A program made the translations under genes and the position numbers. A stretch of DNA of 64,000 bases from Victivallaceae bacterium (GTDB lineage Bacteria; Verrucomicrobiota; Lentisphaeria; Victivallales; Victivallaceae): positions 49,886 through 113,885 of the forward strand of contig JAEDIJ010000003.1 in the NCBI GenBank assembly GCA_016292515.1. The letters run 5' to 3'. Below, in pieces: positions 22,915-32,390 of this stretch. The notes under the pieces are model-generated. The model did not search any database, was not told the origin of the DNA, and saw only the letters and a program-made list of their open reading frames with translations. How positions within the stretch are numbered: position 1 is the first letter of the stretch; the number at the start of each line of letters is the position of its first letter.

Positions 22915-24639
22915 ATGGCAAACTTTGATCTTTCGACGATCCGCCACAGTGCCGCGCACGTGATGGCGGCGGCGGTCAAGCAACTTTACCCCGATGCCAA
23001 GTTCGACATCGGGCCCTCGACCGAAAACGGTTTCTACTACGACTTCGATATGGAGCATCACCTCGTTACCGAGGATCTCAAAGCGATCGAGAAACTGATG
23101 AAAAAACTGATCGGCCGCAAGATCGCTTTCGAGCGTTTCGAGACCAGCCGCGACGAAGCGAAAAAACTGCTCGAAGGGCAGACTTACAAATTGGAGCGTC
23201 TTGCCGACATCGAGGAGGGAAGCCCCATCAGTTTCTACCGCACGGGCGATTACCTCGACCTCTGCCGCGGGCCCCACGTCGACAACACGGGCGACATCGG
23301 CGCCGTCAAACTGATGAGCGTCGCGGGCAGTTACTTCCGCGGCGATGAAAAGAATCCGATGCTTCAACGCGTCTACGGCACCGCCTTTGCGACGCAGGAG
23401 GAATTGGACGCTTACCTCAAACAGATGGAGGAAGCCGCCAAGCGCGATCACCGCAAACTCGGCACCGAACTCGATCTTTTCGGTTTCTCCGACAATGTCG
23501 GTCCGGGGCTCGTTTTGTGGCATCCGAAAGGCGCGCTGATCCGCCACCTGATGGAAACTTACTGGAAAGAGGAGCACTACAAAAACGGCTATCAGTTGCT
23601 CTACACTCCGCACATCGGTCAGAGCCTGCTCTGGGAGACGAGCGGACATCTTGACTTCTACCGCGAGGGGATGTATTCCTCGATGGAGATCGACGAGCGC
23701 AACTACTACGTCAAGCCGATGAACTGCCCCTTCCACATCGAAGTCTACCGCTCCAAACTGCGCAGTTACCGCGAATTACCGCTGCGCTGGGCGGAACTCG
23801 GTACTGTCTACCGCTACGAAAAATCGGGCGCGCTCCACGGTTTGATGCGCGTGCGCGGCTTCACGCAGGACGATTCGCACATCATCTGCACGCCGGAGTC
23901 GATCGAGGACGAGATCGCCGAAGTGCTCCGTTTCAGTCTGGCGATCAACCGCTCTTTCGGCTTCACCGACATCAAGCCCTACCTCTCGACCCGTCCCGCC
24001 AAGGCGGTCGGCGAGCCGGAGCGTTGGGAAAAAGCGATCGATTCGCTTCGCAAAGCGGTCGACAAATGCGGTCTGCAATGCGAGGTCGACGAGGGCGGCG
24101 GCGCATTCTACGGGCCCAAAATCGACCTCAAAATCAAAGACGCGATCGGCCGTGAATGGCAGACGACGACGATCCAGTTCGACTTCAATCTGCCCGAACG
24201 CTTCGATATGACTTACATCGGCAAGGACGGTCAGAAACATCGTCCTTATATGGTGCACCGCGCGTTGCTCGGTTCGCTCGAACGTTTCTTCGGCATCCTG
24301 GTCGAGCATTATGCGGGCGCATTTCCGCTCTGGCTGGCGCCGGAGCAGGCGCGCATCCTGCCGGTTTCCGAAGCGCAGCTGGACAAGGCGATGGCGATGC
24401 GCGACGCGATGCGCAAGCAGGGCTTCCGCGTCGAGGTCGACGATCAGTCCGCCGGACTGGGCGCCAAGATCCGCGCCGCGCGTCAGGAGCGTCTGCCCTA
24501 CATCCTCGTGCTCGGCGAACGCGAAGCGGCGAGCGACGAAGTCGCCGTCCGCAGCCGCCGCGAGGGCGAACTCGGCAGTATGAAACTGGACGCGCTGTTG
24601 AAAAAAATGGCGGAAGAGCTTGCAAACAAGACCATTTAG
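22915..24639 (+). CDS. thrS: Threonyl-tRNA synthetase lacking the N-terminal TGS domain
   Basis: 574 residues; E. coli ThrRS has 642. The protein begins directly at the editing domain (IRHSAAHVMAAAVKQLYP, with HxxxH), so the first ~60-residue TGS/N1 domain is absent. The second editing motif appears as LDLCRGPHVDNTG near residue 120. The catalytic core has class II motifs (YRYEKSG..LHGLMRVRGFTQDD) and Zn ligands NCPFH near 274. The anticodon domain is intact to the end. Shorter ThrRS of this kind are known in some bacteria. Confidence 0.95.
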   Translation: MANFDLSTIRHSAAHVMAAAVKQLYPDAKFDIGPSTENGFYYDFDMEHHLVTEDLKAIEKLMKKLIGRKIAFERFETSRDEAKKLLEGQTYKLERLADIEEGSPISFYRTGDYLDLCRGPHVDNTGDIGAVKLMSVAGSYFRGDEKNPMLQRVYGTAFATQEELDAYLKQMEEAAKRDHRKLGTELDLFGFSDNVGPGLVLWHPKGALIRHLMETYWKEEHYKNGYQLLYTPHIGQSLLWETSGHLDFYREGMYSSMEIDERNYYVKPMNCPFHIEVYRSKLRSYRELPLRWAELGTVYRYEKSGALHGLMRVRGFTQDDSHIICTPESIEDEIAEVLRFSLAINRSFGFTDIKPYLSTRPAKAVGEPERWEKAIDSLRKAVDKCGLQCEVDEGGGAFYGPKIDLKIKDAIGREWQTTTIQFDFNLPERFDMTYIGKDGQKHRPYMVHRALLGSLERFFGILVEHYAGAFPLWLAPEQARILPVSEAQLDKAMAMRDAMRKQGFRVEVDDQSAGLGAKIRAARQERLPYILVLGEREAASDEVAVRSRREGELGSMKLDALLKKMAEELANKTI

Positions 24640-24753
24640 CAGTATGTTATAAACACGGCGCGGCAGAAGCCTGCCGCGCCGAAACAAAATAAAAACAATT
24701 TTTTTGCGCAATGCCGGCGGGATTTCCCGGCGGCGAAAAAGGAGGGTAGTCTT

Positions 24754-25266
24754 ATAGCTAAGTTACTGAAACCGAACGATCGCAGCATCCAGCTCACCGA
24801 CGTGCGTCTTATCGGCGCCAATGGCGAGCAAATGGGTGTCGTCCCCTATTCCCGTGCCAAGGAATTGGCGGCGGAAGCGCGACTGGATCTGATGCTGGTG
24901 TCCGACCACTCGGTGCCCCCCGTGGTGCGGATCATGGATTTCGGCAAACTTCGCTATGAGCAAAAAAAGAACCTCAAAGCGCAGCGCAAAAACACGATCG
25001 CGCAGAAACTCAAAGAAGTCAAGTTTCATATCAACATCGACCAGCACGATTATGAAACAAAAATGAAAAAAGCACTTGACTTTTTGGAAAAAAAGTGTAA
25101 ATTAAAGATCACGCTCGCGATGAGAGGCCGCGAGATGGCGCATCAGGATATGGGATTCCAGCTGATCAATCAGGTGATGACGGATCTCGCACCCTACGGC
25201 GACGCCAGCGGCGCTCCCAAGTTGGAGGGGCGTAATATCAGTGTCAATTTCGCACCCAAAGCGTAG
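24754..25266 (+). CDS. infC: Translation initiation factor IF-3, probable AUA start codon
   Basis: 170 residues if started at ATA 24754. IF-3 homology begins well before the first ATG (24802): the codons ATA GCT AAG TTA CTG AAA read (I/M)AKLLKPNDRSIQLTDVRLIG, matching the family N-terminus. GGAGG at 24741-24745 is spaced eight bases from the ATA. Rare start codons (AUU, AUA, AUC) are characteristic of infC and let IF-3 repress its own translation. The C-terminal domain (LGxxE-like KLKITLAMRGREMAHQDMG) is complete. It precedes rpmI and rplT in the usual order. Confidence 0.92.
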   Translation: MAKLLKPNDRSIQLTDVRLIGANGEQMGVVPYSRAKELAAEARLDLMLVSDHSVPPVVRIMDFGKLRYEQKKNLKAQRKNTIAQKLKEVKFHINIDQHDYETKMKKALDFLEKKCKLKITLAMRGREMAHQDMGFQLINQVMTDLAPYGDASGAPKLEGRNISVNFAPKA

Positions 25267-25349
25267 TGCGGAAATCACGCCGCAGTCCGGTAGCATTGAC
25301 CGGCTCGGAGTTAACCAGTGCGAAAGCACAAAAATAAGGAAAAGTAACA

Positions 25350-25550
25350 ATGCCGAAACTCAAAACGAGAAAATGTGCCGCCAAGCGGCTCAAAGAAACC
25401 GGTACCGGTAAATTCCGGCACCACAAGGCGGGTGCCCGTCACCTCAAAAGCAGCAAGAATGCCAAGCGCAAGATGAACCTGCGTCAGGACGCGCCGGTCT
25501 CCTCCGCCGAGAAGAACCGTATCAAGTCCGCGCTTCCGTACGGTCTGTAA
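25350..25550 (+). CDS. rpmI: 50S ribosomal protein L35
   Basis: 66 residues, standard length. MPKLKTRKCAAKRLKETGTGKF is followed by the basic stretch HHKAGARHLKSSKNAKRK. In the conserved infC-rpmI-rplT order. The short leader (25267-25349) has small hairpins (CCGGT...ACCGG; GTGC-GAAA-GCAC) that could bind L20. Confidence 0.97.
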   Translation: MPKLKTRKCAAKRLKETGTGKFRHHKAGARHLKSSKNAKRKMNLRQDAPVSSAEKNRIKSALPYGL

Positions 25551-25569
25551 TTAAAGGGAGGATTTCATT

Positions 25570-25920
25570 ATGTCTCGAGTCACTTTTGCAGTTCCCTCCC
25601 GCAAGCGTCGCAAGCGCGTGCTGGAGCGTGCCAAGGGTTTTTACGGCAACAGCAGCCGCAACATCCGTACCGCGTATGATGCCGTCGACAAGGCTTTGAC
25701 CCACTCCTACGAGGGTCGCAAGCAGAAAAAACGGCAGTACCGCGGTCTGTGGATCGTGCGTATCAACGCCGCCTGCCGCGAGTTGAATGTCAATTACAGC
25801 CGATTTATGAACGCCCTGAAAAAAGCCAATATCGAGTTGAATCGCAAGGTCTTGGCCGATTTGGCGGTGCGCGAGCCCGCTCAGTTCAAGGCGCTGGTGG
25901 AAAAAGTCACGCAGGCCTAA
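25570..25920 (+). CDS. rplT: 50S ribosomal protein L20
   Basis: 116 residues. Family signatures: RKRRKRVLERAKGFYGNSS near residues 10-28, LWIVRINAACRELNVNYSRFM near 62-82, and NRKVLADLAVREPAQFKALV. L20 usually represses the infC-rpmI-rplT operon. A terminator-like hairpin follows. Confidence 0.97.
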   Translation: MSRVTFAVPSRKRRKRVLERAKGFYGNSSRNIRTAYDAVDKALTHSYEGRKQKKRQYRGLWIVRINAACRELNVNYSRFMNALKKANIELNRKVLADLAVREPAQFKALVEKVTQA

Positions 25921-25948
25921 TCCGCCCCAGACTTTGTTCACGTTTGAG

Positions 25949-25998
25949 ACAGCTTGATATTGGCGCAAATGCCGATTTCAAGCTGTTTTATCTTTTTA
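25949..25998 (+). terminator. Intrinsic terminator or attenuator between rplT and pheS
   Basis: Arms ACAGCTTGA-T-ATTGGC and GCCGAT-TT-CAAGCTGT, a 6-base loop, and a downstream T-rich run TTTTATCTTTTT. It lies only 15 bases before the pheS start, so it could attenuate pheST. Confidence 0.7.
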
Positions 25999-26012
25999 TC
26001 AGGTAAAAGGTT

Positions 26013-27032
26013 ATGAATAAGATCATCGAAGCAATCAACGAGGCGGTCGGCGAAGCGCAACGCCGCGCCGCAGATGCCGCCTCCGTCGCGGACTTGGAGC
26101 AGATCCGGATCGACTACCTCGGCCGCAACGGGCTTTTCCCCGAATTGTCGCGCCAGATGGGAAGTGTGCCGCCGGAGGAACGCAAGGATACAGGCCGCGC
26201 TTTCAATGCCGGGCGGGAAGCCATCCAAAAGGCGATGGACGACGCCGACAAGAAACTCAACGCCGGAAAGAGCAAAGAGTTTACCGGCATCGACGTCACT
26301 TTGCCGGGCCGCGCGCCCCGCACCGGACACCGTCACCCGATCAGCCAGCTCGCCGATGAATGTGTCGCCATTTTCAGCCGTCTCGGCTTCACGGCGATGG
26401 AGGGGCCGGAGTTGGAGGACATCTACCACAACTTCGACGCGCTCAACACTCCGGCGGATCACCCATCGCGGGATATGCAGGACACCTTTTACCTCACCGA
26501 CGGCAGGATCCTGCGTTCGCAGACTTCCCCCGTCCAGATCCGCGTGATGGAAAGCCACGAACCCCCGGTGCGCATCGCCGCCCCCGGCCGCGTTTTCCGC
26601 CGCGACACTCCCGACGCGACCCACGGGATGAATTTCCATCAGATCGAGGGGCTTTACATCGACCGCAACGTTTCGCTCGCCGATCTCAAAAGCGTTTTGC
26701 AGTATTTCGCCCGCGAAATGTTCGGCAAGGACGTCAAGATCCGTTTGCGCCCCCACTTTTTCCCCTTTACCGAGCCGAGCGTCGAGTATGACTTCTCCTG
26801 CGTCGTCTGCGGCGGCAAGGGGTGCAACGTCTGCAAGAATTCCGGTTGGATCGAGATCGCCGGCGCCGGTATGGTCGATCCCAACGTGCTGAAAAACGTC
26901 GGTTACGATCCCGAGGTGTGGAGCGGTTACGCTTTCGGCCTCGGTATCGAACGGCTCGCGATGCTCCGCAATCACATTCCCGATCTGCGGTTGCTCTACG
27001 ACAACGACGTCCGTTTCCTGCAACAATTTTAA
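26013..27032 (+). CDS. pheS: Phenylalanyl-tRNA synthetase alpha subunit
   Basis: 339 residues. N-terminal coiled coil (residues 1-80), then the class II core with HPISQLADECVAIFSRLGF, the motif 2 region DATHGMNFHQIEGLYIDRNV near 196-215, a Cys-rich loop CVVCGGKGCNVCKNSGW near 266-282 usual for this subunit, and motif 3 GLGIERLAMLRNHIPD. It forms a tetramer with PheT, encoded next. Confidence 0.97.
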   Translation: MNKIIEAINEAVGEAQRRAADAASVADLEQIRIDYLGRNGLFPELSRQMGSVPPEERKDTGRAFNAGREAIQKAMDDADKKLNAGKSKEFTGIDVTLPGRAPRTGHRHPISQLADECVAIFSRLGFTAMEGPELEDIYHNFDALNTPADHPSRDMQDTFYLTDGRILRSQTSPVQIRVMESHEPPVRIAAPGRVFRRDTPDATHGMNFHQIEGLYIDRNVSLADLKSVLQYFAREMFGKDVKIRLRPHFFPFTEPSVEYDFSCVVCGGKGCNVCKNSGWIEIAGAGMVDPNVLKNVGYDPEVWSGYAFGLGIERLAMLRNHIPDLRLLYDNDVRFLQQF

Positions 27033-27050
27033 GGCAGTGAGGTCCCTTTT

Positions 27051-29450
27051 ATGAATATCTCCCGTGAATGGCTCAGTCAATACGTCGCGCTCAACTGCGA
27101 CGACGCGACGCTCTGCCGCAAATTGACGACCGCCGGTATCGAAGTCGAAAAAGTCGAGAGCGATTCGACCGTCCCCGCCGGGGTTGTCGCCGCCAAAATT
27201 CTCGATCGGCAAGTTCATCCCAATTCCGATCATCTCTCGGTCTGTCAGGTGACGGACGGCAATGAAACGCTTCAAATCGTCTGCGGCGCGCCCAACTGCG
27301 ACGCGGGCAAGATCGTCCCGCTCGCCAAGATCGGCACCGTGTTTCACACGCCGGAGGGCGACTTCAAGATCAAGAAGTCAAAACTCCGCGGCGTTGAGTC
27401 CAACGGTATGATGTGCAGTGCCGCCGAGCTCGGCATTTCCGATGACAATTCGGGATTGATGATCCTCGGCGAGTCGGTTGCCCCCGGTACGTCGATCGCC
27501 GATCTCTACCGCGGCGACACCCGCATCGAAGTCGAAGTGACCCCCAACCGTCCCGACTGGCTCTCAATGTACGGCATCGCCCGCGACGTCAGCTGTCTGC
27601 TGAATGAAAAAGCGAACCTTCCCGAAGTGAAACTTGACGAAAGCACCGTCGAAAACGACGATCTTGTTACCGTCGAAGCGCCCGATCTCTGCCCGCGCTA
27701 TATCGGCAGATTGATCAAAAACGTCAAGATCGGCCCCTCTCCCGCGTGGCTTGTCCGCCGTCTGGAAAGCGTGGGATTGCGCGCGATCAACAACGTTGTC
27801 GATGTCACCAACTTCGTAATGATGGAGTTGGGACAGCCGCTTCACGCATTCGACCTCGCGAAACTTTCCGGTAACCGCGTCGTCGCGCGCCGCGCCAAAG
27901 AGGGCGAAAAGATCACGACGCTCGACGGCAGGGAATTCACTCTTTCAGGCGACAACCTCGTCATCGCCGACGATACCAAGCCGATGGCGCTCGCCGGGAT
28001 CATGGGCGGCGAAAACTCCTGCGTTTCCGATACGACGACCGACATTCTGCTGGAAAGCGCGGTTTTCAACGCCACCAACATCCGTTTTTCGTCGCGCCGG
28101 CTCGGCATTTCGACCGACGCAAGTTACCGTTATGAACGCGGCGTCGACTTCGATATGGCGGAATTCGCCAGCCGCCGCGCGGCGCAGCTGATCCTCGAAA
28201 CGGCGGGCGGCACTTTGGCGTGCGCGCCCTGCGAAAAGAGCGCGGGACGTCCGGCGGAACCGGTCATCGTCTGCCGCTTTGAACGCATCCGCAATCTCAT
28301 CGGCACGCCGACGACCAATGAGGAAATGATCGATATTTTCCGCAAACTGCATCTCAAAGTCGATGAGATCACGGAAAACAGTTGCCGTGTCACCGCGCCG
28401 CTTTTCCGCCTCGACCTCACCCGCGAAGCCGACCTCGCCGAAGAAGTCGCGCGCATCAACGGTCTCGATCAGGTGCCGGAGATCCCGGTCAAAGGCACGG
28501 TCTGCCATCCGGTGACGGAGGACGCCTACCGCAAGCTCAAAGGCATCCGCGACGCGGTGGTCGATGCCGGTTTCACCGAATGCGTCAATTACAGCATCAT
28601 CGGCAACGGAACCGCGCTCAGCGACGGCCGCTTTGAAGAAAACGACCTCGTCAAACTCGCCAATCCGCTCAGTCCCGAAGTCGCCGTGATGCGTCCGAGC
28701 CTTTTCGGCACGATGCTCGGCACCGTCGAGCGCAACATCGCGCACGGCAACCGGGAACTCGCGCTCTTTGAACTTGGCAAGGCGTTTTGCGCCAACGCTC
28801 AAAAATTTCCGGAGGAGCGTTTTGAATTGATGCTCCTTTTGTCGGGGCATCCCCACGCGGAGCGTTTCTCCGCCGAGGCGAAAGCCGAGTACGACTTTTT
28901 TGACATCAAAGGCGAGATCGAAGCACTTTTCGCGCGTTTCGGCATCACCCGTTACCGTTTCGTCAAACTCGAAAACGACAACCGCTTTGAAAAGGGTTTC
29001 GCCGCCAAAATCGAAATCGACGGCAAAACGGTCGGTGCCGCCGGCAAACTCGCGGGGAATTTCGTCACCTGGCGCAATGCCTCGCCCGTTTATTTCGCCC
29101 AGATCGAAGCGCAGGCTTTCTTTGACGCGGAGCGTTATGTGCGCCGCGCATTCAAGGCGTTGCCGCAATTCCCCGCGTCGAGCCGCGATATCGCGATGCT
29201 CGCTCCGGCGGATCTCTCGCACGCCGAAATCACGGATTTCATCCGCCGCAACCGCGTCGAAAATCTCGAATCGGTGAAACTCTTCGATATTTTCAGCGAT
29301 GAGAAACTCGCAAAGGAAAATCTTTGCAGTATGGCGTACACGCTGACATTCCGCCGCAGTGACCGCACCTTGACCGACACCGAGATCAATCAGGCGGTCG
29401 ACAAGTTGCGCGAAAAACTGGAAAAAGAACTGAAACTCACGTTAAGATAA
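27051..29450 (+). CDS. pheT: Phenylalanyl-tRNA synthetase beta subunit
   Basis: 799 residues, normal for the full-length bacterial form. Domain order: tRNA-binding OB fold (residues 40-150, HPNSDHLSVCQVTDG), B3/B4 editing domain (TLDGREFTLSGDNLVIADD), B5 domain, catalytic-like core, and the C-terminal ferredoxin-fold anticodon domain (FPASSRDIAMLAPADLSHAEI). It follows pheS by 18 bases. Confidence 0.97.
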   Translation: MNISREWLSQYVALNCDDATLCRKLTTAGIEVEKVESDSTVPAGVVAAKILDRQVHPNSDHLSVCQVTDGNETLQIVCGAPNCDAGKIVPLAKIGTVFHTPEGDFKIKKSKLRGVESNGMMCSAAELGISDDNSGLMILGESVAPGTSIADLYRGDTRIEVEVTPNRPDWLSMYGIARDVSCLLNEKANLPEVKLDESTVENDDLVTVEAPDLCPRYIGRLIKNVKIGPSPAWLVRRLESVGLRAINNVVDVTNFVMMELGQPLHAFDLAKLSGNRVVARRAKEGEKITTLDGREFTLSGDNLVIADDTKPMALAGIMGGENSCVSDTTTDILLESAVFNATNIRFSSRRLGISTDASYRYERGVDFDMAEFASRRAAQLILETAGGTLACAPCEKSAGRPAEPVIVCRFERIRNLIGTPTTNEEMIDIFRKLHLKVDEITENSCRVTAPLFRLDLTREADLAEEVARINGLDQVPEIPVKGTVCHPVTEDAYRKLKGIRDAVVDAGFTECVNYSIIGNGTALSDGRFEENDLVKLANPLSPEVAVMRPSLFGTMLGTVERNIAHGNRELALFELGKAFCANAQKFPEERFELMLLLSGHPHAERFSAEAKAEYDFFDIKGEIEALFARFGITRYRFVKLENDNRFEKGFAAKIEIDGKTVGAAGKLAGNFVTWRNASPVYFAQIEAQAFFDAERYVRRAFKALPQFPASSRDIAMLAPADLSHAEITDFIRRNRVENLESVKLFDIFSDEKLAKENLCSMAYTLTFRRSDRTLTDTEINQAVDKLREKLEKELKLTLR

Positions 29451-29461
29451 GGAGTTCCATT

Positions 29462-29947
29462 ATGATCGACAAAGGCGTTACCAAGGTTTTTGAAGGCGTT
29501 CTCGAAGCCAAAGGACTCAAATTCGGCATCGTCTGTGCCCGCTTCAACGAATTTTTCGTCAGCAAACTGCTGTCGGGCGCGGTGGATTGCATCACCCGGC
29601 ACGGCGGCAAGGCGGACGACATCGCGGTCGCTTACGTTCCCGGTTCCTACGAGATCCCTTTCGCCGTCAAAAAGATGCTTCAACTCAAAAAATTCGACGC
29701 CGTCATCGCGCTCGGCGTCGTCATTCAGGGCGCGACGCCCCACGCGAGTTACATCAACAACGAAGTCGCCAAAGGTCTGGCACAGCTTTCGCTTGAATTC
29801 GGCACCCCTGTCACCTACGGGATGATCACCGCGGAAAACCTCGATCAGGCGATCGAGCGCAGCGGCACCAAGCAGGGCAACAAGGGCGTCGACGCGGCGA
29901 TGGCGGCGATCGAAATGGCAAATCTCACGCGGGCGATCGGCAAATGA
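29462..29947 (+). CDS. ribH: 6,7-dimethyl-8-ribityllumazine synthase
   Basis: 161 residues. The enzyme forms lumazine, the direct precursor of riboflavin. Motifs: VCARFNEFFVSKLLSGAVD near residues 24-42, YVPGSYEIPFAVKKM, GVVIQGATPHASYINNEVAKG, and TYGMITAENLDQAIERSGTK. Its stop overlaps nusB. It belongs to a block with ribD and ribE, but ribBA is not in the window. Confidence 0.96.
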   Translation: MIDKGVTKVFEGVLEAKGLKFGIVCARFNEFFVSKLLSGAVDCITRHGGKADDIAVAYVPGSYEIPFAVKKMLQLKKFDAVIALGVVIQGATPHASYINNEVAKGLAQLSLEFGTPVTYGMITAENLDQAIERSGTKQGNKGVDAAMAAIEMANLTRAIGK

Positions 29948-30423
29948 GCGAAGATTTTCAGGAGCGCGACAACGAGATCCGGCCTCATTCCAAGCGGATG
30001 GGGCGGGAGATCGCGATGCAGTTTCTTTTTGCCTGCGAAATGAAAGAGGAGATCGCGGGCGCGACGGCTTTCGACGAATTTTTCGAGACGGCGGGCAGTG
30101 TTTTTCAACTCAAAGACGACCGTTTGATGCGGCGCGCCAGAGAGTACGCGACACACCTTTATCAGCAGGTGGAACTCCACCGCGACGAGATCGACAAGAT
30201 CATTGTCGCGCGTTGCAAAAACTGGGATTTCAGCCGGCTTTCCGGCGTCGATCGCAACTTGTTGCGCGTCGCCGTCGCCGAAATGAAATACTTTGATGAA
30301 GTTCCCGCCGTCGTCAGCATCGACGAAGCGGTCGGCATCGCCCGCGATTATTCGGGCGCGGAATCCGGCAACTTCATCAACGGGATGCTCAACGCGATCA
30401 AAGACGCGGAAACGAAAGCGTAA
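29944..30423 (+). CDS. nusB: Transcription antitermination factor NusB
   Basis: 159 residues, all helical. It begins with a ~12-residue acidic extension, then RMGREIAMQFLFACEM. The C-terminal NusB signature is ILARCKNWDFSRL-like (IVARCKNWDFSRLSGVDRNLLRVAVAEM), then EVPAVVSIDEAVGIARDY..SGNFINGML. The ribH-nusB pairing is common. Confidence 0.95.
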   Translation: MSEDFQERDNEIRPHSKRMGREIAMQFLFACEMKEEIAGATAFDEFFETAGSVFQLKDDRLMRRAREYATHLYQQVELHRDEIDKIIVARCKNWDFSRLSGVDRNLLRVAVAEMKYFDEVPAVVSIDEAVGIARDYSGAESGNFINGMLNAIKDAETKA

Positions 30424-30425
30424 CG

Positions 30426-31352
30426 ATGGGGCTTTTCGACTTTTTCAGGCGCGGATTGCAGAAAAGCGCGACCAAGATCAGCCGCACTTTCGCTTCTCTG
30501 CTCGGCGGGATCAAGGTGAAATCCGCTTCCGATTTCGACGAATGGGAAGCGGCTCTCGTTTCCGCCGATTTCGGCGTCAAGGCGGCGCAATCGCTCGTTG
30601 CCGACTTGCGCGACCGTTATGAACGCGGGCTTCTCCAAACCGACGTCGATCTCAAAGGCGCCTTGCGCGACGAAGTCTGCAAGCGTCTGCAAAAAAATAT
30701 GCGGCAAATCCATCGCGCCGCCGAGGGTGCGCCTACCGTCATCCTTTTTGTCGGCGTCAACGGCAGCGGCAAGACGACTTCGATCGGCAAACTCGCCGCA
30801 AATCTCGTCGGCAAAGGTCATAAAGTCATTCTCGGCGCGTGCGACACCTTTCGCGCGGCGGCGGTCGAGCAACTCCAACTCTGGGGCGAACGCTCCGGCG
30901 CCGAAGTCGTTTCCGCCCGTCACGGCGCCGACCCGGCGAGCGTCGCGTTTGACGCGACGCAGGCGGCGTTGAGCCGCAGGGCGGATTATCTGCTGATCGA
31001 CACCGCCGGGCGTCAGCAGAATCAGAAATCGCTGATGGAGGAACTTGCCAAGATCCGCCGCTCCATCGTCAAACTTTACCCCGACGCGCCGCAGGAAGTG
31101 CTGATGACGGTCGATTCGACGCTCGGCGCCAACGTTTTGAGTCAGGCGCGGGAATTTTCCAAGACCTGCGGCGTGACCGGACTTGTCCTCACCAAGATCG
31201 ACGGTACGGGGCGCGGCGGAATGGCGCTCGCGCTCAACGAGGAATTCGATCTGCCGACGTTTTTCGTCGGTCTCGGCGAAGCCCCGGAGGATTTGCAGGA
31301 ATTCGACCCGCAAGCCTACGCCGACGCCCTCTTTGCGGAGGAGGAAAAATGA
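30426..31352 (+). CDS. ftsY: Signal recognition particle receptor FtsY
   Basis: 308 residues: NG domains only, without the long acidic N-terminal A domain of E. coli. P-loop GVNGSGKTTS at 110-119, DTFRAAAVEQL near 140, DTAGRQQNQ near 193, and TKIDGTGRGG near 258. The first residues MGLFDFFRRGLQK could form the amphipathic membrane-contact helix. It receives SRP-ribosome complexes at the inner membrane. Confidence 0.96.
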   Translation: MGLFDFFRRGLQKSATKISRTFASLLGGIKVKSASDFDEWEAALVSADFGVKAAQSLVADLRDRYERGLLQTDVDLKGALRDEVCKRLQKNMRQIHRAAEGAPTVILFVGVNGSGKTTSIGKLAANLVGKGHKVILGACDTFRAAAVEQLQLWGERSGAEVVSARHGADPASVAFDATQAALSRRADYLLIDTAGRQQNQKSLMEELAKIRRSIVKLYPDAPQEVLMTVDSTLGANVLSQAREFSKTCGVTGLVLTKIDGTGRGGMALALNEEFDLPTFFVGLGEAPEDLQEFDPQAYADALFAEEEK

Positions 31353-32389
31353 TCTCTCTTGAACACGATACCGAGAGGATGCGCGAAGCCCTCGCCCTCG
31401 CTGAAATGGGGTGGGGGTTGACCACGCCCAATCCGATGGTCGGCGCGATTCTGGAAAAAGACGGCGAAGTCATCGGCCGCGGCTATCATCACGCCGCCGG
31501 CGAAGCGCACGCCGAGATCAATGCGATCCGCGACGCGCTCAACAGCAAGATCGACCCTGCGGGAAGTACATTGTACGTCACATTGGAACCCTGTTCGACT
31601 TACGGTCGGACGCCCCCTTGCACCGAAGCGATATTGCAGGCAAAAATACGCCGCGTTGTCGTCGCGTTGACCGATCCCAATCCGAAACACGCCGGGCGCG
31701 GCATCGAAATTCTGCGCAATTCGGGCGTCGAAGTGACGACGGGGGTGCTCGCGGCGGAGTGCGGCAGATTGAACGCCGCGTTTTTCAAGCACATCACGAC
31801 GGGGTTGCCGTTTGTGATGCTGAAACTCGCGACAACGCTCGACGGCAAGATCGCGACCGCGTCGGGAGACTCCAAATACGTTACGGGCATCGAAGCGCGG
31901 CGGCGCGTCCAGAAACTGCGCCGGCTTGCCGATGCGATTTTAGTCGGCGCGGCGACGGCGAGATGCGATCATCCGCAACTTACCGTGCGCGAGCCGGAAA
32001 ACTGGAAAAATCAGCCGTTGCGCCTCATCGCCAGCAACTCGATGGACGAAACGGAATTGAATGAACTTTTCCCCGACGGCAACGCCGAGGTCGTCGATGT
32101 CGACTCCAAGGAAAAATGGCAGGCGTTGCTGGAAACGCTCGCGCGGCGCAACGTGATGACGCTTCTGATCGAGGGCGGCGGCGAGATCGCCGCGGCGGCG
32201 ATCCGTGCGGATATTGTCGATTACGTCGAATTTCACATCGCGCCGAAACTTCTCGGCGGCAGCGACAGCCGCGGCGCGCTCGGCGGAGAATCTCCCGCGT
32301 CGATGGCGGAGGCTCTGCCGTTGCGGAATATCCAGCATTTTACGCTCGGCGACGATTTCATCGTCACGGGGTACTTAAAGGAGCAATAA
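31349..32389 (+). CDS. ribD: Bifunctional riboflavin deaminase/reductase
   Basis: 346 residues. N-terminal cytidine-deaminase-like domain: Zn site HAEINAI near residue 53 and LEPCSTYGRTPPC near 76-88. C-terminal reductase domain from ~150 (MLKLATTLDGKIATASGDSKYVTG...) with the expected LIEGGGEIAAAAI near 272. It acts before RibH in riboflavin synthesis. The start overlaps ftsY. Confidence 0.96.
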   Translation: MISLEHDTERMREALALAEMGWGLTTPNPMVGAILEKDGEVIGRGYHHAAGEAHAEINAIRDALNSKIDPAGSTLYVTLEPCSTYGRTPPCTEAILQAKIRRVVVALTDPNPKHAGRGIEILRNSGVEVTTGVLAAECGRLNAAFFKHITTGLPFVMLKLATTLDGKIATASGDSKYVTGIEARRRVQKLRRLADAILVGAATARCDHPQLTVREPENWKNQPLRLIASNSMDETELNELFPDGNAEVVDVDSKEKWQALLETLARRNVMTLLIEGGGEIAAAAIRADIVDYVEFHIAPKLLGGSDSRGALGGESPASMAEALPLRNIQHFTLGDDFIVTGYLKEQ

Positions 32390-32390
32390 A

